From contig CANQHY010000016.1 of NCBI GenBank assembly GCA_947623975.1, forward strand, positions 1 through 17,029: DNA of 17,029 nt, read 5' to 3'. Position 1 is the first letter of the stretch; each line of letters begins with the position of its first letter. This stretch comes from an uncultured Bacilli bacterium. GTDB lineage: Bacteria; Bacillota_I; Bacilli_A; RF39; UBA660. Under the pieces are notes generated by a model. That model saw only the letters and a list, made by a program, of their open reading frames with translations, was not told where the DNA came from and searched no databases. Both the position numbers and the translations under genes were made by a program. Positions 7,243 to 14,199 of this stretch are shown here, in pieces.

Positions 7243-9411
7243 TTATCTAAAAAGCATATATTGAACTTTTTTTCTTAGTTCATATGTATCTTTCATTTCT
7301 TTTTCTAATCCAAGAGTATAATACAAATTTCCGTTTTTATCAACACTAACTACATAATTTGACGATGGCAATGTATCAATCGTTGTGTACAACCATTTGT
7401 AATAAGAACTTAAGTTTAAATCCATGTTATTCATAATATATGTAAATAACAAATCCGGACTTAAATATTTAGTATCGTCAAAATCAATTTTGTAATTACT
7501 TAATATTAAAGCTTTAGTATTAAATTGCCTATAAACGCTTTTCAAATCATAATCATTATTTAAATAACCTATTTCAAACAGAGCATCTTTTCCTTTTTTA
7601 GTTTGAAGATGAGGAAGATGATCTCCAAAAAATACCAAAATTGTCTCTTCATCCAAGGTATTTATATAGTCGTATAATCTTCCTAACTCGACATCTGCTT
7701 TATAAATTCCTTCAGCGTAAGACTTTATTGTTCCATTTATTTCTTTATTATAAGGGCTTTCCACTATATCTATGTCATACTTTTCATAACGTTTTTCATA
7801 ATATGGCATGTGACCTCCCATTGTAATTACGAAGTAAAAAGTCTTTTCATCTTTTTCCTTATTGTCAAAGTATTCTATTACTTTATCGGTTAAATAGCTA
7901 TCACTAACATAGTAATTTAATTTTAATTCATCGTACAAATGCGTTCTTTCATCAACACCATAAAAATCATAAACAGTATCGCAATTAAACATATTTTTAC
8001 TTGATGAATTTAAAATAATACTCTTGTAACCATTATTTTTAAACTCTTTTATTACGGAAGGAGTATTGTTACTTAGTTTTTTATTGTACAATTGCATATA
8101 AGGAATATAGCCTTTACTAAAATAATTAAGGCTTCCGCCAGTAAGAATTTCAAATTCAACATTGGCACTTACACCACCATAAGATGGAGAAATCATCTCG
8201 AATAACTTTCCTTCATTTTGCAATTTATGAAAATTAGCAATAACATCTTTATCAAATTTTATATCACTGAGTTCTGATATATCCCAAAAAGATTCTGAAA
8301 ATACCACTATCACATTTGGAGTTTTCCAAGTTCCTTTTTTCTTTTCCACATTATTAATAGTGTATTTTAGTCCTTCTTCGTTATAATTTTCGGGTTCATA
8401 CCTTCTTGATTCAAGTAATTTTCCATACATTCCTCCTACTACTCCGTACTTGTAATAATATCTAGTATTACTAACCGAAATAGCATAATCAGAAACTTTA
8501 TTATATTCATAAATTTTATTTAAAATTAATAAATCTAGGCTTTTAATAGGTAAAAACATAAGTGCTATCAAAGATAGCGAAAAAACAAATGTCGTAGCAT
8601 TTAGAATTCTATTATTAAATACAATATCATTCTTCTTAGCTATCGCTAAAAAATACCAAAATAGTGCTGTAACTATTATTGTAGGTGATAAAACATAGAC
8701 TATTGCGTTTACAAAAGTTACATCGATCATTCCAGCTAATTCACCTGTAGTCTGTAAAAACAAAAAGTCAGTTAAAAGAAGAGTATCACTAGTGTAAAAT
8801 ATTCGCATTTGATTTACTACAAAAAGGATAAGAAAAATTAACGAAAAAACTAAATTTGCTCTAAAAGTTGTTTTCAATAAAGATAAGAATAAAAAATATA
8901 GGGCATAAGTAATTATAATAATTATAATGATTGCACCAAATTGTATTTTCAAATTTGGAGTTCCAAAAGTACATATTTTGTAATAAATCTCCAATACTAT
9001 AATTACAGCTAATGGTAACAAAAAATTAAAAGCATACGAAAGTTTTTTTGTAAGTTTAAACTCAGTTTTAACTTGTCTTTCTTTTCTTTTGAATTTAGTT
9101 ATAATTTTAACTAAGAAATTAGCCAAAAATCCAGCTAATAAAGATTCTACAATTAATATTCCACTTATGGAATCGAAAAACATGAAATAACTTACTACAA
9201 TATATATAATCATAAGAATAACAGGCGTATCCCAAGATATACCTTTATAATTAGAGTAACAAAAAGTAATTATAAAAAAATACAAAGGATATATTATCGC
9301 CAGCAACAATCTTTCAGAATTACCAAATAGATTTATAAATAGAGAAGAAGCAAAAAATAAAACTAATGAAAATGTAAAAAGTTTATATCTATTATCAAGA
9401 ACTGTCTTCAT
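7243..9411 (-). CDS. LTA synthase-family phosphoglycerol transferase (polytopic membrane sulfatase)
   Basis: This is a membrane enzyme that probably builds or modifies a glycerol-phosphate polymer outside the cell. About nine to ten hydrophobic helices fill the first ~290 residues, more than the five of S. aureus LtaS. An extracellular alkaline-phosphatase-superfamily domain follows: NVIVVFSESFWDIS (metal-ligand Glu near residue 373), SPSYGGVSANVEFEILTGG (nucleophile region near 413-417), MGGHMPYYE (His near 534) and VFFGDHLPHL (Asp-His near 597-598). The nucleophile position, usually Thr (GG-G-T-AN-EFE), is Ser here. I use ATG 9411 rather than the in-frame ATG at 9435: AGAGGT lies 6 nt before the former and no ribosome-binding site precedes the latter. 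It is the first gene of the three-gene minus-strand unit. The exact polymer cannot be told from sequence. Confidence 0.9.
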   Translation of the reverse strand: MKTVLDNRYKLFTFSLVLFFASSLFINLFGNSERLLLAIIYPLYFFIITFCYSNYKGISWDTPVILMIIYIVVSYFMFFDSISGILIVESLLAGFLANFLVKIITKFKRKERQVKTEFKLTKKLSYAFNFLLPLAVIIVLEIYYKICTFGTPNLKIQFGAIIIIIIITYALYFLFLSLLKTTFRANLVFSLIFLILFVVNQMRIFYTSDTLLLTDFLFLQTTGELAGMIDVTFVNAIVYVLSPTIIVTALFWYFLAIAKKNDIVFNNRILNATTFVFSLSLIALMFLPIKSLDLLILNKIYEYNKVSDYAISVSNTRYYYKYGVVGGMYGKLLESRRYEPENYNEEGLKYTINNVEKKKGTWKTPNVIVVFSESFWDISELSDIKFDKDVIANFHKLQNEGKLFEMISPSYGGVSANVEFEILTGGSLNYFSKGYIPYMQLYNKKLSNNTPSVIKEFKNNGYKSIILNSSSKNMFNCDTVYDFYGVDERTHLYDELKLNYYVSDSYLTDKVIEYFDNKEKDEKTFYFVITMGGHMPYYEKRYEKYDIDIVESPYNKEINGTIKSYAEGIYKADVELGRLYDYINTLDEETILVFFGDHLPHLQTKKGKDALFEIGYLNNDYDLKSVYRQFNTKALILSNYKIDFDDTKYLSPDLLFTYIMNNMDLNLSSYYKWLYTTIDTLPSSNYVVSVDKNGNLYYTLGLEKEMKDTYELRKKVQYMLFR

Positions 9412-9455
9412 ATAATACCTCTTTTGTATAAACATTTTTTAAATTTACTTCTAAA

Positions 9456-9484
9456 ATTATAGCACTTGTCAAAAAAAATGTAAA
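9456..9484 (-). promoter_or_regulatory. Strong promoter of the ltaS-like/dxs/PP2C unit
   Basis: On the minus strand, -35 TTTACA (9479-9484) is followed by a 17-bp spacer and TGC-TATAAT (-10 at 9456-9461 with an extended -10 TG). Transcription would begin about 35-40 nt upstream of the ATG at 9411. Confidence 0.7.
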
Positions 9485-9493
9485 TTAGACCAA

Positions 9494-9522
9494 TTGATTA
9501 ATTTCATTGATTTTGATAGAAT
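9494..9522 (+). promoter_or_regulatory. Promoter of the lysine-rich protein gene
   Basis: TTGATT (9494-9499), a 17-bp spacer and TAGAAT (9517-9522) preceded by TGA (extended -10). Its -35 coincides with the in-frame TTG at 9494, which rules that TTG out as a start codon. Confidence 0.6.
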
Positions 9523-9550
9523 ATCATTAATTTTAAAAAGAGGGAATACT

Positions 9551-10822
9551 ATGAGAGTAATTGTTAATTTTATTTATTTACTCAAAAATATTTTTATTTC
9601 ATTTATAAATTCTATTTATAATCTGTTCAATATCTTAAAGCAAGATAAAAAAAGCGGCAAAGAAAAAATAATGCCTACGGATAAAAACGGAACTAAACCG
9701 GAAAAAAGTGTATCGATAGTTATAGATAATAAACCTCAAAGTGATGGTATTTTAAGTCTTAAAAATATAATTCAAGATATTGAAAATTATATGAAAAATA
9801 ATTATGTCGATAATGACGATAAAGAAGAATTAAAATCTTTAGTAAAATACGCAAAAGAAATTATAAAAACTGGAAACAATTATTCCATAGCAAAAACTAA
9901 AGATCTTCTTGAATTAAATTTTTTTAAAATAAAAAAAAGAAAAAGCGAGCCAAAAATTGTCGGGACTGATATAAAAGATAAAAAAATTAGTAATCAAGAT
10001 ACAAAAATAAATAATTTTATCAACAGTAACCATAGTAATATTTCCACTTTAAAAACCGATAACGAAAAGAAAGAAAGAAAATCCATTAAAGTAAACGAAA
10101 AGAAACTAATAAAATTTTATAAAGATAGTAAAGAAAATTCTTTTAAAATCAGAGAAAAAAGAAACAATTTTAAATATTATGTGCAAAAAGTTAAGACAAA
10201 TAAAGAACAGGCAAAGGAATTTAAAATTAGCAAAGAAAAAAGCAATAATTTCAAACGTTATTTACAAAAAGATAAATTCAATAAAAAAATATTTAGCGTT
10301 AACAAAGAAAAAAGTCATACTTTCATTTCTATCTTTGCCGCTAACGTTATTGCTAATAAAGTAAAAAATAATAGTAATTTGTTTAACAAAAAAGATAAAA
10401 ACAACATTATAAAGAAAAATAATAAAGCTAAAATTTCCTTCTTAATAAAATCATTTAAAAAAATTTATATTATGTCGCTAACTATGATTAGTAATGTTGA
10501 AAGAAATGTCGCCATAGCTTTCAAAATTTTATTGTTAAAAAACAAGCTACTATTTGGTAATTCTCTAAAAAATGATATTAGAGGAAAATACAATAATGCT
10601 ATTTTCAATAAAGAAAACTATAATAATTTAATAAATGATGCCATTAATTCTCTAGATAGTATCAGTATGTATATAGAAAATAATTGCCCACCAGAATTAA
10701 AGAATTCAAAAGATTACCGCCAGTTACTTTCATACATCGATAGTTTAAGAATTGATTTAAAGAATAATATTGAAGAAACAAAAGAAAAAAGCAATATAAA
10801 AATACTCAAAAAAGTAGAGTGA
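9551..10822 (+). CDS. Lysine/asparagine-rich protein of unknown function with one N-terminal hydrophobic helix
   Basis: I do not recognise this gene. ATG 9551 is chosen because AGAGGG lies 7 nt before it, and the in-frame TTG at 9494 falls in the promoter. The 423-residue product starts with a hydrophobic or amphipathic helix (about 2-27, RVIVNFIYLLKNIFISFIN...), a possible anchor or inefficient signal. It then has a charged linker and a predicted helical hairpin (about 68-122). A very basic, mostly K/N segment (about 125-300) contains imperfect ~25-residue repeats starting FKIREKRNNFK (198), FKISKEKSNNFK (224) and FSVNKEKSHTF (248). After a second moderately hydrophobic stretch (~300-333), a C-terminal helical hairpin (about 357-415) looks like a copy of the first (YMKNN... 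against YIENN...). Two short hydrophobic stretches and high positive charge could fit binding to membrane, polyanionic wall polymer or nucleic acid, but none is shown. It is a monocistronic unit with its own promoter and terminator. Confidence 0.75.
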   Translation: MRVIVNFIYLLKNIFISFINSIYNLFNILKQDKKSGKEKIMPTDKNGTKPEKSVSIVIDNKPQSDGILSLKNIIQDIENYMKNNYVDNDDKEELKSLVKYAKEIIKTGNNYSIAKTKDLLELNFFKIKKRKSEPKIVGTDIKDKKISNQDTKINNFINSNHSNISTLKTDNEKKERKSIKVNEKKLIKFYKDSKENSFKIREKRNNFKYYVQKVKTNKEQAKEFKISKEKSNNFKRYLQKDKFNKKIFSVNKEKSHTFISIFAANVIANKVKNNSNLFNKKDKNNIIKKNNKAKISFLIKSFKKIYIMSLTMISNVERNVAIAFKILLLKNKLLFGNSLKNDIRGKYNNAIFNKENYNNLINDAINSLDSISMYIENNCPPELKNSKDYRQLLSYIDSLRIDLKNNIEETKEKSNIKILKKVE

Positions 10823-10839
10823 TTAGAGCTCTACTTTTT
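10809..10839. terminator. Bidirectional terminator
   Basis: Perfect 11-bp arms AAAAAGTAGAG (10809-10819) and CTCTACTTTTT (10829-10839) with a 9-nt loop. The TGA stop of the lysine-rich gene lies in the loop. T-rich sequence follows on the plus strand and an A-run precedes it, so it also serves the rubrerythrin gene ending at 10848. Confidence 0.85.
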
Positions 10840-10847
10840 CTTTAATA

Positions 10848-11399
10848 TTACTTATAATTTTCAGCTTTTAATTCCATGAAACTTTGTGGATGTTTACAAA
10901 CAGGACAAACATCAAGTGCTTCACTACCTACATAAACGTGACCGCAGTTTCTACAAATCCAAATCTTGTCTCCGTCTTTTTTAAATACTCTTTTATCTTC
11001 GACATTCTTTAATAATGTTAAATATCTTTCTTCGTGTTCTTTTTCGATTTTTCCTACTGCATCAAACAAATATGCTAATTCATCAAATCCTTCTTCTTTA
11101 GCAGTTTTAGCAAATCCAGCATACATGTCAGTCCACTCGTAATTTTCTCCTTCTGCAGCATCTTTTAAGTTCTCTTCTGTTGAAGGAACATCACCACCAT
11201 GTAAATATTTAAACCACAATTTTGCATGTTCTTTTTCATTATTAGCAGTTTCTTCAAATATTGCTGCTATTTGCTCATATCCATCTTTTTTTGCTTTTGA
11301 AGCATAATACGTGTATTTATTTCTTGCTTGACTTTCACCAGCAAAAGCTGTCATTAAATTTTGTTCAGTTTTTGTTCCCTTTAACTTGTCTAACTTCAT
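10848..11399 (-). CDS. Rubrerythrin
   Basis: A diiron peroxidase of anaerobes that reduces hydrogen peroxide in the cytoplasm. The 183-residue protein has a four-helix ferritin-like domain with the iron-ligand strings [11 protein letters not shown] (near 19-29), [10 protein letters not shown] (near 53-62), LAYLFDAV and [10 protein letters not shown] (near 116-125). A C-terminal rubredoxin-like domain follows, with two CxxC knuckles ([11 protein letters not shown] and VCPVCKHP). I take ATG 11399 because GGAG lies 7-8 nt upstream. An upstream in-frame methionine at 11534 would add 45 residues unlike any rubrerythrin, and its reading frame crosses the promoter and the Hsp20 terminator. It is monocistronic. 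Confidence 0.95.
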   Translation of the reverse strand: MKLDKLKGTKTEQNLMTAFAGESQARNKYTYYASKAKKDGYEQIAAIFEETANNEKEHAKLWFKYLHGGDVPSTEENLKDAAEGENYEWTDMYAGFAKTAKEEGFDELAYLFDAVGKIEKEHEERYLTLLKNVEDKRVFKKDGDKIWICRNCGHVYVGSEALDVCPVCKHPQSFMELKAENYK

Positions 11400-11426
11400 A
11401 TTTATCTCCTTTTCATCAATATTACG

Positions 11427-11452
11427 GGGTACAACCCTACAAGCTAATTGTA
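11427..11452. promoter_or_regulatory. Two adjacent short palindromes over the rubrerythrin -10/start region (candidate operator)
   Basis: GGGTACAACCC (11427-11437, 4-bp arms) directly adjoins TACAAGCTAATTGTA (11438-11452, 5-bp arms). The second overlaps the -10 and the first lies in the leader. It does not match a PerR box well, so the regulator is not named. Confidence 0.3.
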
Positions 11453-11475
11453 TCATTTTTATCTTTATTAAACAA
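11447..11475 (-). promoter_or_regulatory. Promoter of rubrerythrin
   Basis: On the minus strand, TTGTTT (11470-11475, weak -35), a 17-bp spacer, then TGA-TACAAT (extended -10; hexamer 11447-11452). This gives a leader of about 40 nt before ATG 11399. Confidence 0.5.
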
Positions 11476-11507
11476 TCTTTAAACTTGCAATTTTTAATTT
11501 TTTGGTA

Positions 11508-11536
11508 AGAAAAAAGTGCACTCATAAAATGCACTT
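11508..11536 (-). terminator. Terminator of hsp20
   Basis: On the minus strand, 7-bp arms AAGTGCA (11530-11536) and TGCACTT (11514-11520) enclose a 9-nt loop and are followed by a U-rich tail (TTTTTTCTT, about 11508-11516). It starts 8 nt after the hsp20 stop. Confidence 0.7.
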
Positions 11537-11543
11537 AATAAAT

Positions 11544-11930
11544 TTATTCAATTTCAATTAATTTTTTATTTTCATGTTCTTCAATTTTAGGAACCTTAAT
11601 TTTCAAAATTCCATCTTCAAACTTAGCAGTAATTCCATCTGTATCTAACTCACCAAGATAGAAAGATCTCTCTACTTTTCCATATCTTCTTTCATGATAT
11701 AAGTAGTTCTTATCTTCTTCTTTTTCATCATAATTCTTTTCAGCAGATATTGTTAAATAGCCATCTTTCGATTCTATTTTAATATCCTCTTTTTTGTATC
11801 CAGGAATGTCTACTTCTATGTTATAATTACCATCCTTTTCATATACATCACATTTCATTGAGTTATTAACAGCAGGTGCCATAAAATCATTGAACATATC
11901 ATCGAAATAACCTCTTGGTATTAATTTCAT
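11544..11930 (-). CDS. Hsp20 / alpha-crystallin family small heat-shock chaperone
   Basis: An ATP-independent holdase that binds unfolding proteins. The 128-residue protein has a short N-terminal arm (LIPRGYFDDMFNDF). Its alpha-crystallin domain includes VYEKDGNYNIEVDIPGYKKEDIKIE, GYLTISAEKN and the hallmark AKFEDGILKIKVPK. A C-terminal I-x-I-type tail (LIEIE) is used in oligomer assembly by this family. AAGGAAGG lies 7-8 nt before the ATG. Upstream is a CIRCE operator over a strong promoter, so repression by HrcA and induction by heat are expected. Monocistronic, with its own terminator. Confidence 0.95.
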   Translation of the reverse strand: MKLIPRGYFDDMFNDFMAPAVNNSMKCDVYEKDGNYNIEVDIPGYKKEDIKIESKDGYLTISAEKNYDEKEEDKNYLYHERRYGKVERSFYLGELDTDGITAKFEDGILKIKVPKIEEHENKKLIEIE

Positions 11931-11956
11931 ATTCTATCCTTCCTTTCACAATTATA

Positions 11957-11984
11957 ATTATAGCACTCTTTTAGCAGTTGTCAA
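11957..11984 (-). promoter_or_regulatory. Promoter of hsp20
   Basis: On the minus strand, a perfect TTGACA (11979-11984), a 16-bp spacer and a perfect TATAAT (11957-11962) preceded by TGC (extended -10). The -35 lies inside the CIRCE operator. Confidence 0.8.
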
Positions 11985-11997
11985 TAGTGAGTGCTAA
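11971..11997. promoter_or_regulatory. CIRCE operator (HrcA-binding site)
   Basis: TTAGCAGTT (11971-11979), 9 nt, then GAGTGCTAA (11989-11997). This matches the CIRCE consensus TTAGCACTC-N9-GAGTGCTAA with two mismatches in one arm. A third half-site, TAGCACTC (11961-11968), overlaps the -10. The site covers the -35 box of the hsp20 promoter. Confidence 0.85.
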
Positions 11998-12090
11998 TTT
12001 TTTTTAAATTATTTTTCTACCTTTTTATTATTGACATTATCAACTATATTATACATTCTATTTAATATTAATTATGTAAAAATAGGAGTT

Positions 12091-13629
12091 TTAATTTTTG
12101 AATTTTATTTTATTGCCATTGTTAATAAAATTATGTATTCCCATAGTGGCTATTACAATGTAATAAGGCAAATACAAATATAAATATCTAGCTCTAGCTT
12201 CAAACAATAAAGTAAACAAGGTAATACCAATTAGGCAAAGAATAATAACCGTTTTATATTTGGAGTATTCACTATCAATAAGTAACTCAATAAATATGAA
12301 CAACAACACTAATAACCATACAATTTGTGCAAATGATGAGAACACGAAATAATTTTTGTGATTGTTATAGTATAAACTAGAGAAAAATTTTGTTAAATGT
12401 GTATCACTATTATATCTTCTACCATAAAATCCGCCTTCCCTTCCCCAAGCAAATGTCCCATCATTGTAATTAATTAATATTTTTTTACTATAAAATTTAA
12501 TTTTTTCTACCAAAGTCATACTGTTAAATCTCTCCATGAAAACTTTTTTGTTATACTCGATTCTCTTGTTATAATCCATTATATTTATAGAATTTAAAAC
12601 ATCTTCACTACTATATGTACCAAGTGTTTCACAATTTGTACCCATCATTAAATAATGATATGGTGTAAATGTATATTTATAATTTTGTTCATATTTAATG
12701 TATTTACAAATAATAGAATTATAAAAAAATATTACTGTAACCCCTAATAGACAAGCTAATATTTTCATAATACTCTTAGAATTAAACTTATTGTTTCTAA
12801 GCAAAAGCAAATAAAATTCAACAATAAATATAGCTATTAGAACAATTAAGCATGTTGGTTTAATTAAATAACCAAAACAAGAAATGAGACCTATAGCAAA
12901 ATAATTTAAATATTTTTTTTCTTTCTTCGTGTAATTATACAAAACAAGTGTTGTAAGAAATATAGAGTATGTATCTGAATATGGAATCAAAAACCAAGGC
13001 GATATTCCTATTAATAATACAAACAGGATAAAGGATAACAATTTTAATTTATTGTTTTCGGTTAAATTGTAAACAGTTTTTGATAAAAATATACCGGATA
13101 AATCTACAAGTAACGTTCCAACACACACACACATTTTATAACCATTATGAAAATTAAACATATTACCTAGTCTAATTATTAAGGAAAATATAAAGGTCAA
13201 TAAAACATTATTAGGGTAAATGTCAAAATAAGGATATTGCGAATAATAATTATTATTTGATAAAACTCCCGTTTTACTAAGATCATTTGCAGCATTCATT
13301 ATTTGTTCTACATCCCAACGGGTCTTAAAAAGAATTGATTCAATAACTATAAATTGGAAAAATAATAAGCCAAAAAACAGAATCTTTATTATAATATCAA
13401 TATATTCTGCTTTCATATTACATTTTCTAAATTTCACGCTAACTTTTCTTAAAATTAAAATAGCTATTATTAAAAATAGAACAACTATACAATTAGAAAA
13501 TTTACTATTATTCATGTGTATATAGTTAACATTAGTATCAATAAGCAATAACAAAAAAATTATGTAAAAAAACATAAATATAGATATAAATCTAATTAAC
13601 TTATAAAAAATATTTTTATCAACTTTCAT
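12091..13629 (-). CDS. Polytopic membrane glycosyltransferase, GT-C fold (PMT/GT39-like), substrate unknown
   Basis: The 512-residue protein has about ten or more hydrophobic helices from end to end. The first extracytoplasmic loop holds TRWDVEQIMNAA (Asp106), where GT-C enzymes of the ArnT/PMT type carry their catalytic Asp. YPYFDIYPNN (132-141) and IPYSDTYSIF, with a later KPTCL, follow the order seen in Gram-positive GT-C membrane proteins. The C-terminus has a long loop and final helices ending in a basic tail. Such enzymes move a sugar from a polyprenyl-phosphate donor to a wall polymer, lipid or protein. The family call rests on topology and these motifs only. AGAGG lies 6 nt before the ATG. 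It is apparently monocistronic with a ~150-nt structured leader. Confidence 0.6.
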   Translation of the reverse strand: MKVDKNIFYKLIRFISIFMFFYIIFLLLLIDTNVNYIHMNNSKFSNCIVVLFLIIAILILRKVSVKFRKCNMKAEYIDIIIKILFFGLLFFQFIVIESILFKTRWDVEQIMNAANDLSKTGVLSNNNYYSQYPYFDIYPNNVLLTFIFSLIIRLGNMFNFHNGYKMCVCVGTLLVDLSGIFLSKTVYNLTENNKLKLLSFILFVLLIGISPWFLIPYSDTYSIFLTTLVLYNYTKKEKKYLNYFAIGLISCFGYLIKPTCLIVLIAIFIVEFYLLLLRNNKFNSKSIMKILACLLGVTVIFFYNSIICKYIKYEQNYKYTFTPYHYLMMGTNCETLGTYSSEDVLNSINIMDYNKRIEYNKKVFMERFNSMTLVEKIKFYSKKILINYNDGTFAWGREGGFYGRRYNSDTHLTKFFSSLYYNNHKNYFVFSSFAQIVWLLVLLFIFIELLIDSEYSKYKTVIILCLIGITLFTLLFEARARYLYLYLPYYIVIATMGIHNFINNGNKIKFKN

Positions 13630-13703
13630 ATAAACCTCTACAATAATTAAAAAATAAAATAAACAACGAGTAATAACGTATATATTAAAACAAAAACTGA
13701 TTA

Positions 13704-13751
13704 TTTGCTAATTCTGAATTTGTAAATTAGCAAAATAGTTGCTACAAATTC
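13704..13751 (-). other. Interlocked inverted repeats (possible pseudoknot) in the leader of the glycosyltransferase gene
   Basis: Read on the minus strand the order is A B A' B'. A is GAATTTGTA (13743-13751), B is TTTGCTAATT (13725-13734), A' is TACAAATTC (13716-13724) and B' is AATTAGCAAA (13704-13713). Both pairings (9 and 10 bp) are perfect. They can form either two mutually exclusive hairpins or one H-type pseudoknot. The element lies between the predicted promoter and the start codon. Confidence 0.5.
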
Positions 13752-13785
13752 AAAATAAATGCAATTATTACCAATTTTTTCCATT

Positions 13786-13794
13786 ATTATATCA
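13786..13794 (-). promoter_or_regulatory. Extended -10 promoter of the glycosyltransferase gene
   Basis: On the minus strand, TGA-TATAAT (hexamer 13786-13791, TG at 13793-13794). No clear -35 is seen. Transcription from here would give a leader of about 150 nt. Confidence 0.45.
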
Positions 13795-13870
13795 AAAACG
13801 TTAGATTAAACTAATACAATCTTAATTTAATTTGTAAACAAAAAAACTGATATCGCTATCAATTTTACAT

Positions 13871-14060
13871 TTATTTAAGTTTAAGTTTCTTAATAAGTAG
13901 TTTGGCATCTCTTTCTTCCTGTAAGCTATAACAATCTTCGTTTGAATAAACACTAAGACCAATGGGGACAATATCACATGCATCCCTAAAGGAGGTATAG
14001 TTAGAAAAGCACCTCTTCTTTTAAGGCTATGACCTCGCCAATAATGAACCATAAATTTCC
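13871..14060 (-). pseudogene. Possible frameshifted remnant of a small unknown gene
   Basis: Two overlapping minus-strand frames look protein-like but are short and start-less. One runs 14060-14004 (reads ...FIIGEVIALKEEVLF, then TAA). The next runs 14020-13871 and reads SNYTSFRDACDIVPIGLSV, continuing YSNEDCYSLQEERDAKLLIKK to a TAA. Joining them needs one shift near 14001-14009. I recognise no family. The longest open frame in this region is in yet another frame; it overlaps the tRNA antisense and looks less like protein. Confidence 0.3.
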
Positions 14061-14124
14061 TTATCACAACAAAGCTAAATATTTTCTTTCCAATATATAA
14101 TTTCAATTTGTAGTTAATAAAAAA

Positions 14125-14199
14125 TGGCAGGGGCAGTAGGACTCGAACCCACACGGAAGCTTTTGGAGAGCTCACGACTAACCATTATCTTATGCCCCT
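14125..14199 (-). tRNA. tRNA-Trp (anticodon CCA)
   Basis: A 75-nt cloverleaf on the minus strand with a 7-bp acceptor stem (AGGGGCA/TGCCCCT), discriminator G and encoded CCA. The D arm is weak, with three pairs and GG in the loop. The anticodon stem GAGCT/AGCTT closes a 7-nt loop CTCCAAA with U33 and anticodon CCA. The T arm is GTGGG/CCTAC with loop TTCGAGT. The acceptor and T arm closely match Bacillus tRNA-Trp as I know it. The CCA is followed at once by TTTTTTATT, which may act as a terminator tail. TATAAC at 14207-14212 is a candidate -10. The anticodon reads UGG only. Confidence 0.95.

Noticed and set aside
9467..9472. Perfect TTGACA on the minus strand near the LTA-synthase-like promoter
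   Set aside because: It is only 5 bp from the TATAAT, far too close to be its -35. TTTACA at 17 bp fits.
10848..11534. Long form of rubrerythrin starting at 11534
   Set aside because: The 45 extra residues read through the promoter and the Hsp20 terminator and do not resemble rubrerythrin; a good ribosome-binding site precedes ATG 11399.
12031..12036. TTGACA on the plus strand between hsp20 and the glycosyltransferase gene
   Set aside because: There is no -10 at a workable distance and no plus-strand gene downstream.
13822..14175. 117-residue open frame on the minus strand
   Set aside because: Its N-terminus is a translation of tRNA-Trp sequence in an out-of-place frame and the rest has poor protein character. 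The more protein-like signal in the same stretch is in other frames.
14125..14199. Mycoplasma-type genetic code (UGA read as Trp)
   Set aside because: The tRNA-Trp anticodon is CCA, tryptophans are TGG, and the lysine-rich gene stops at TGA inside a perfect terminator.
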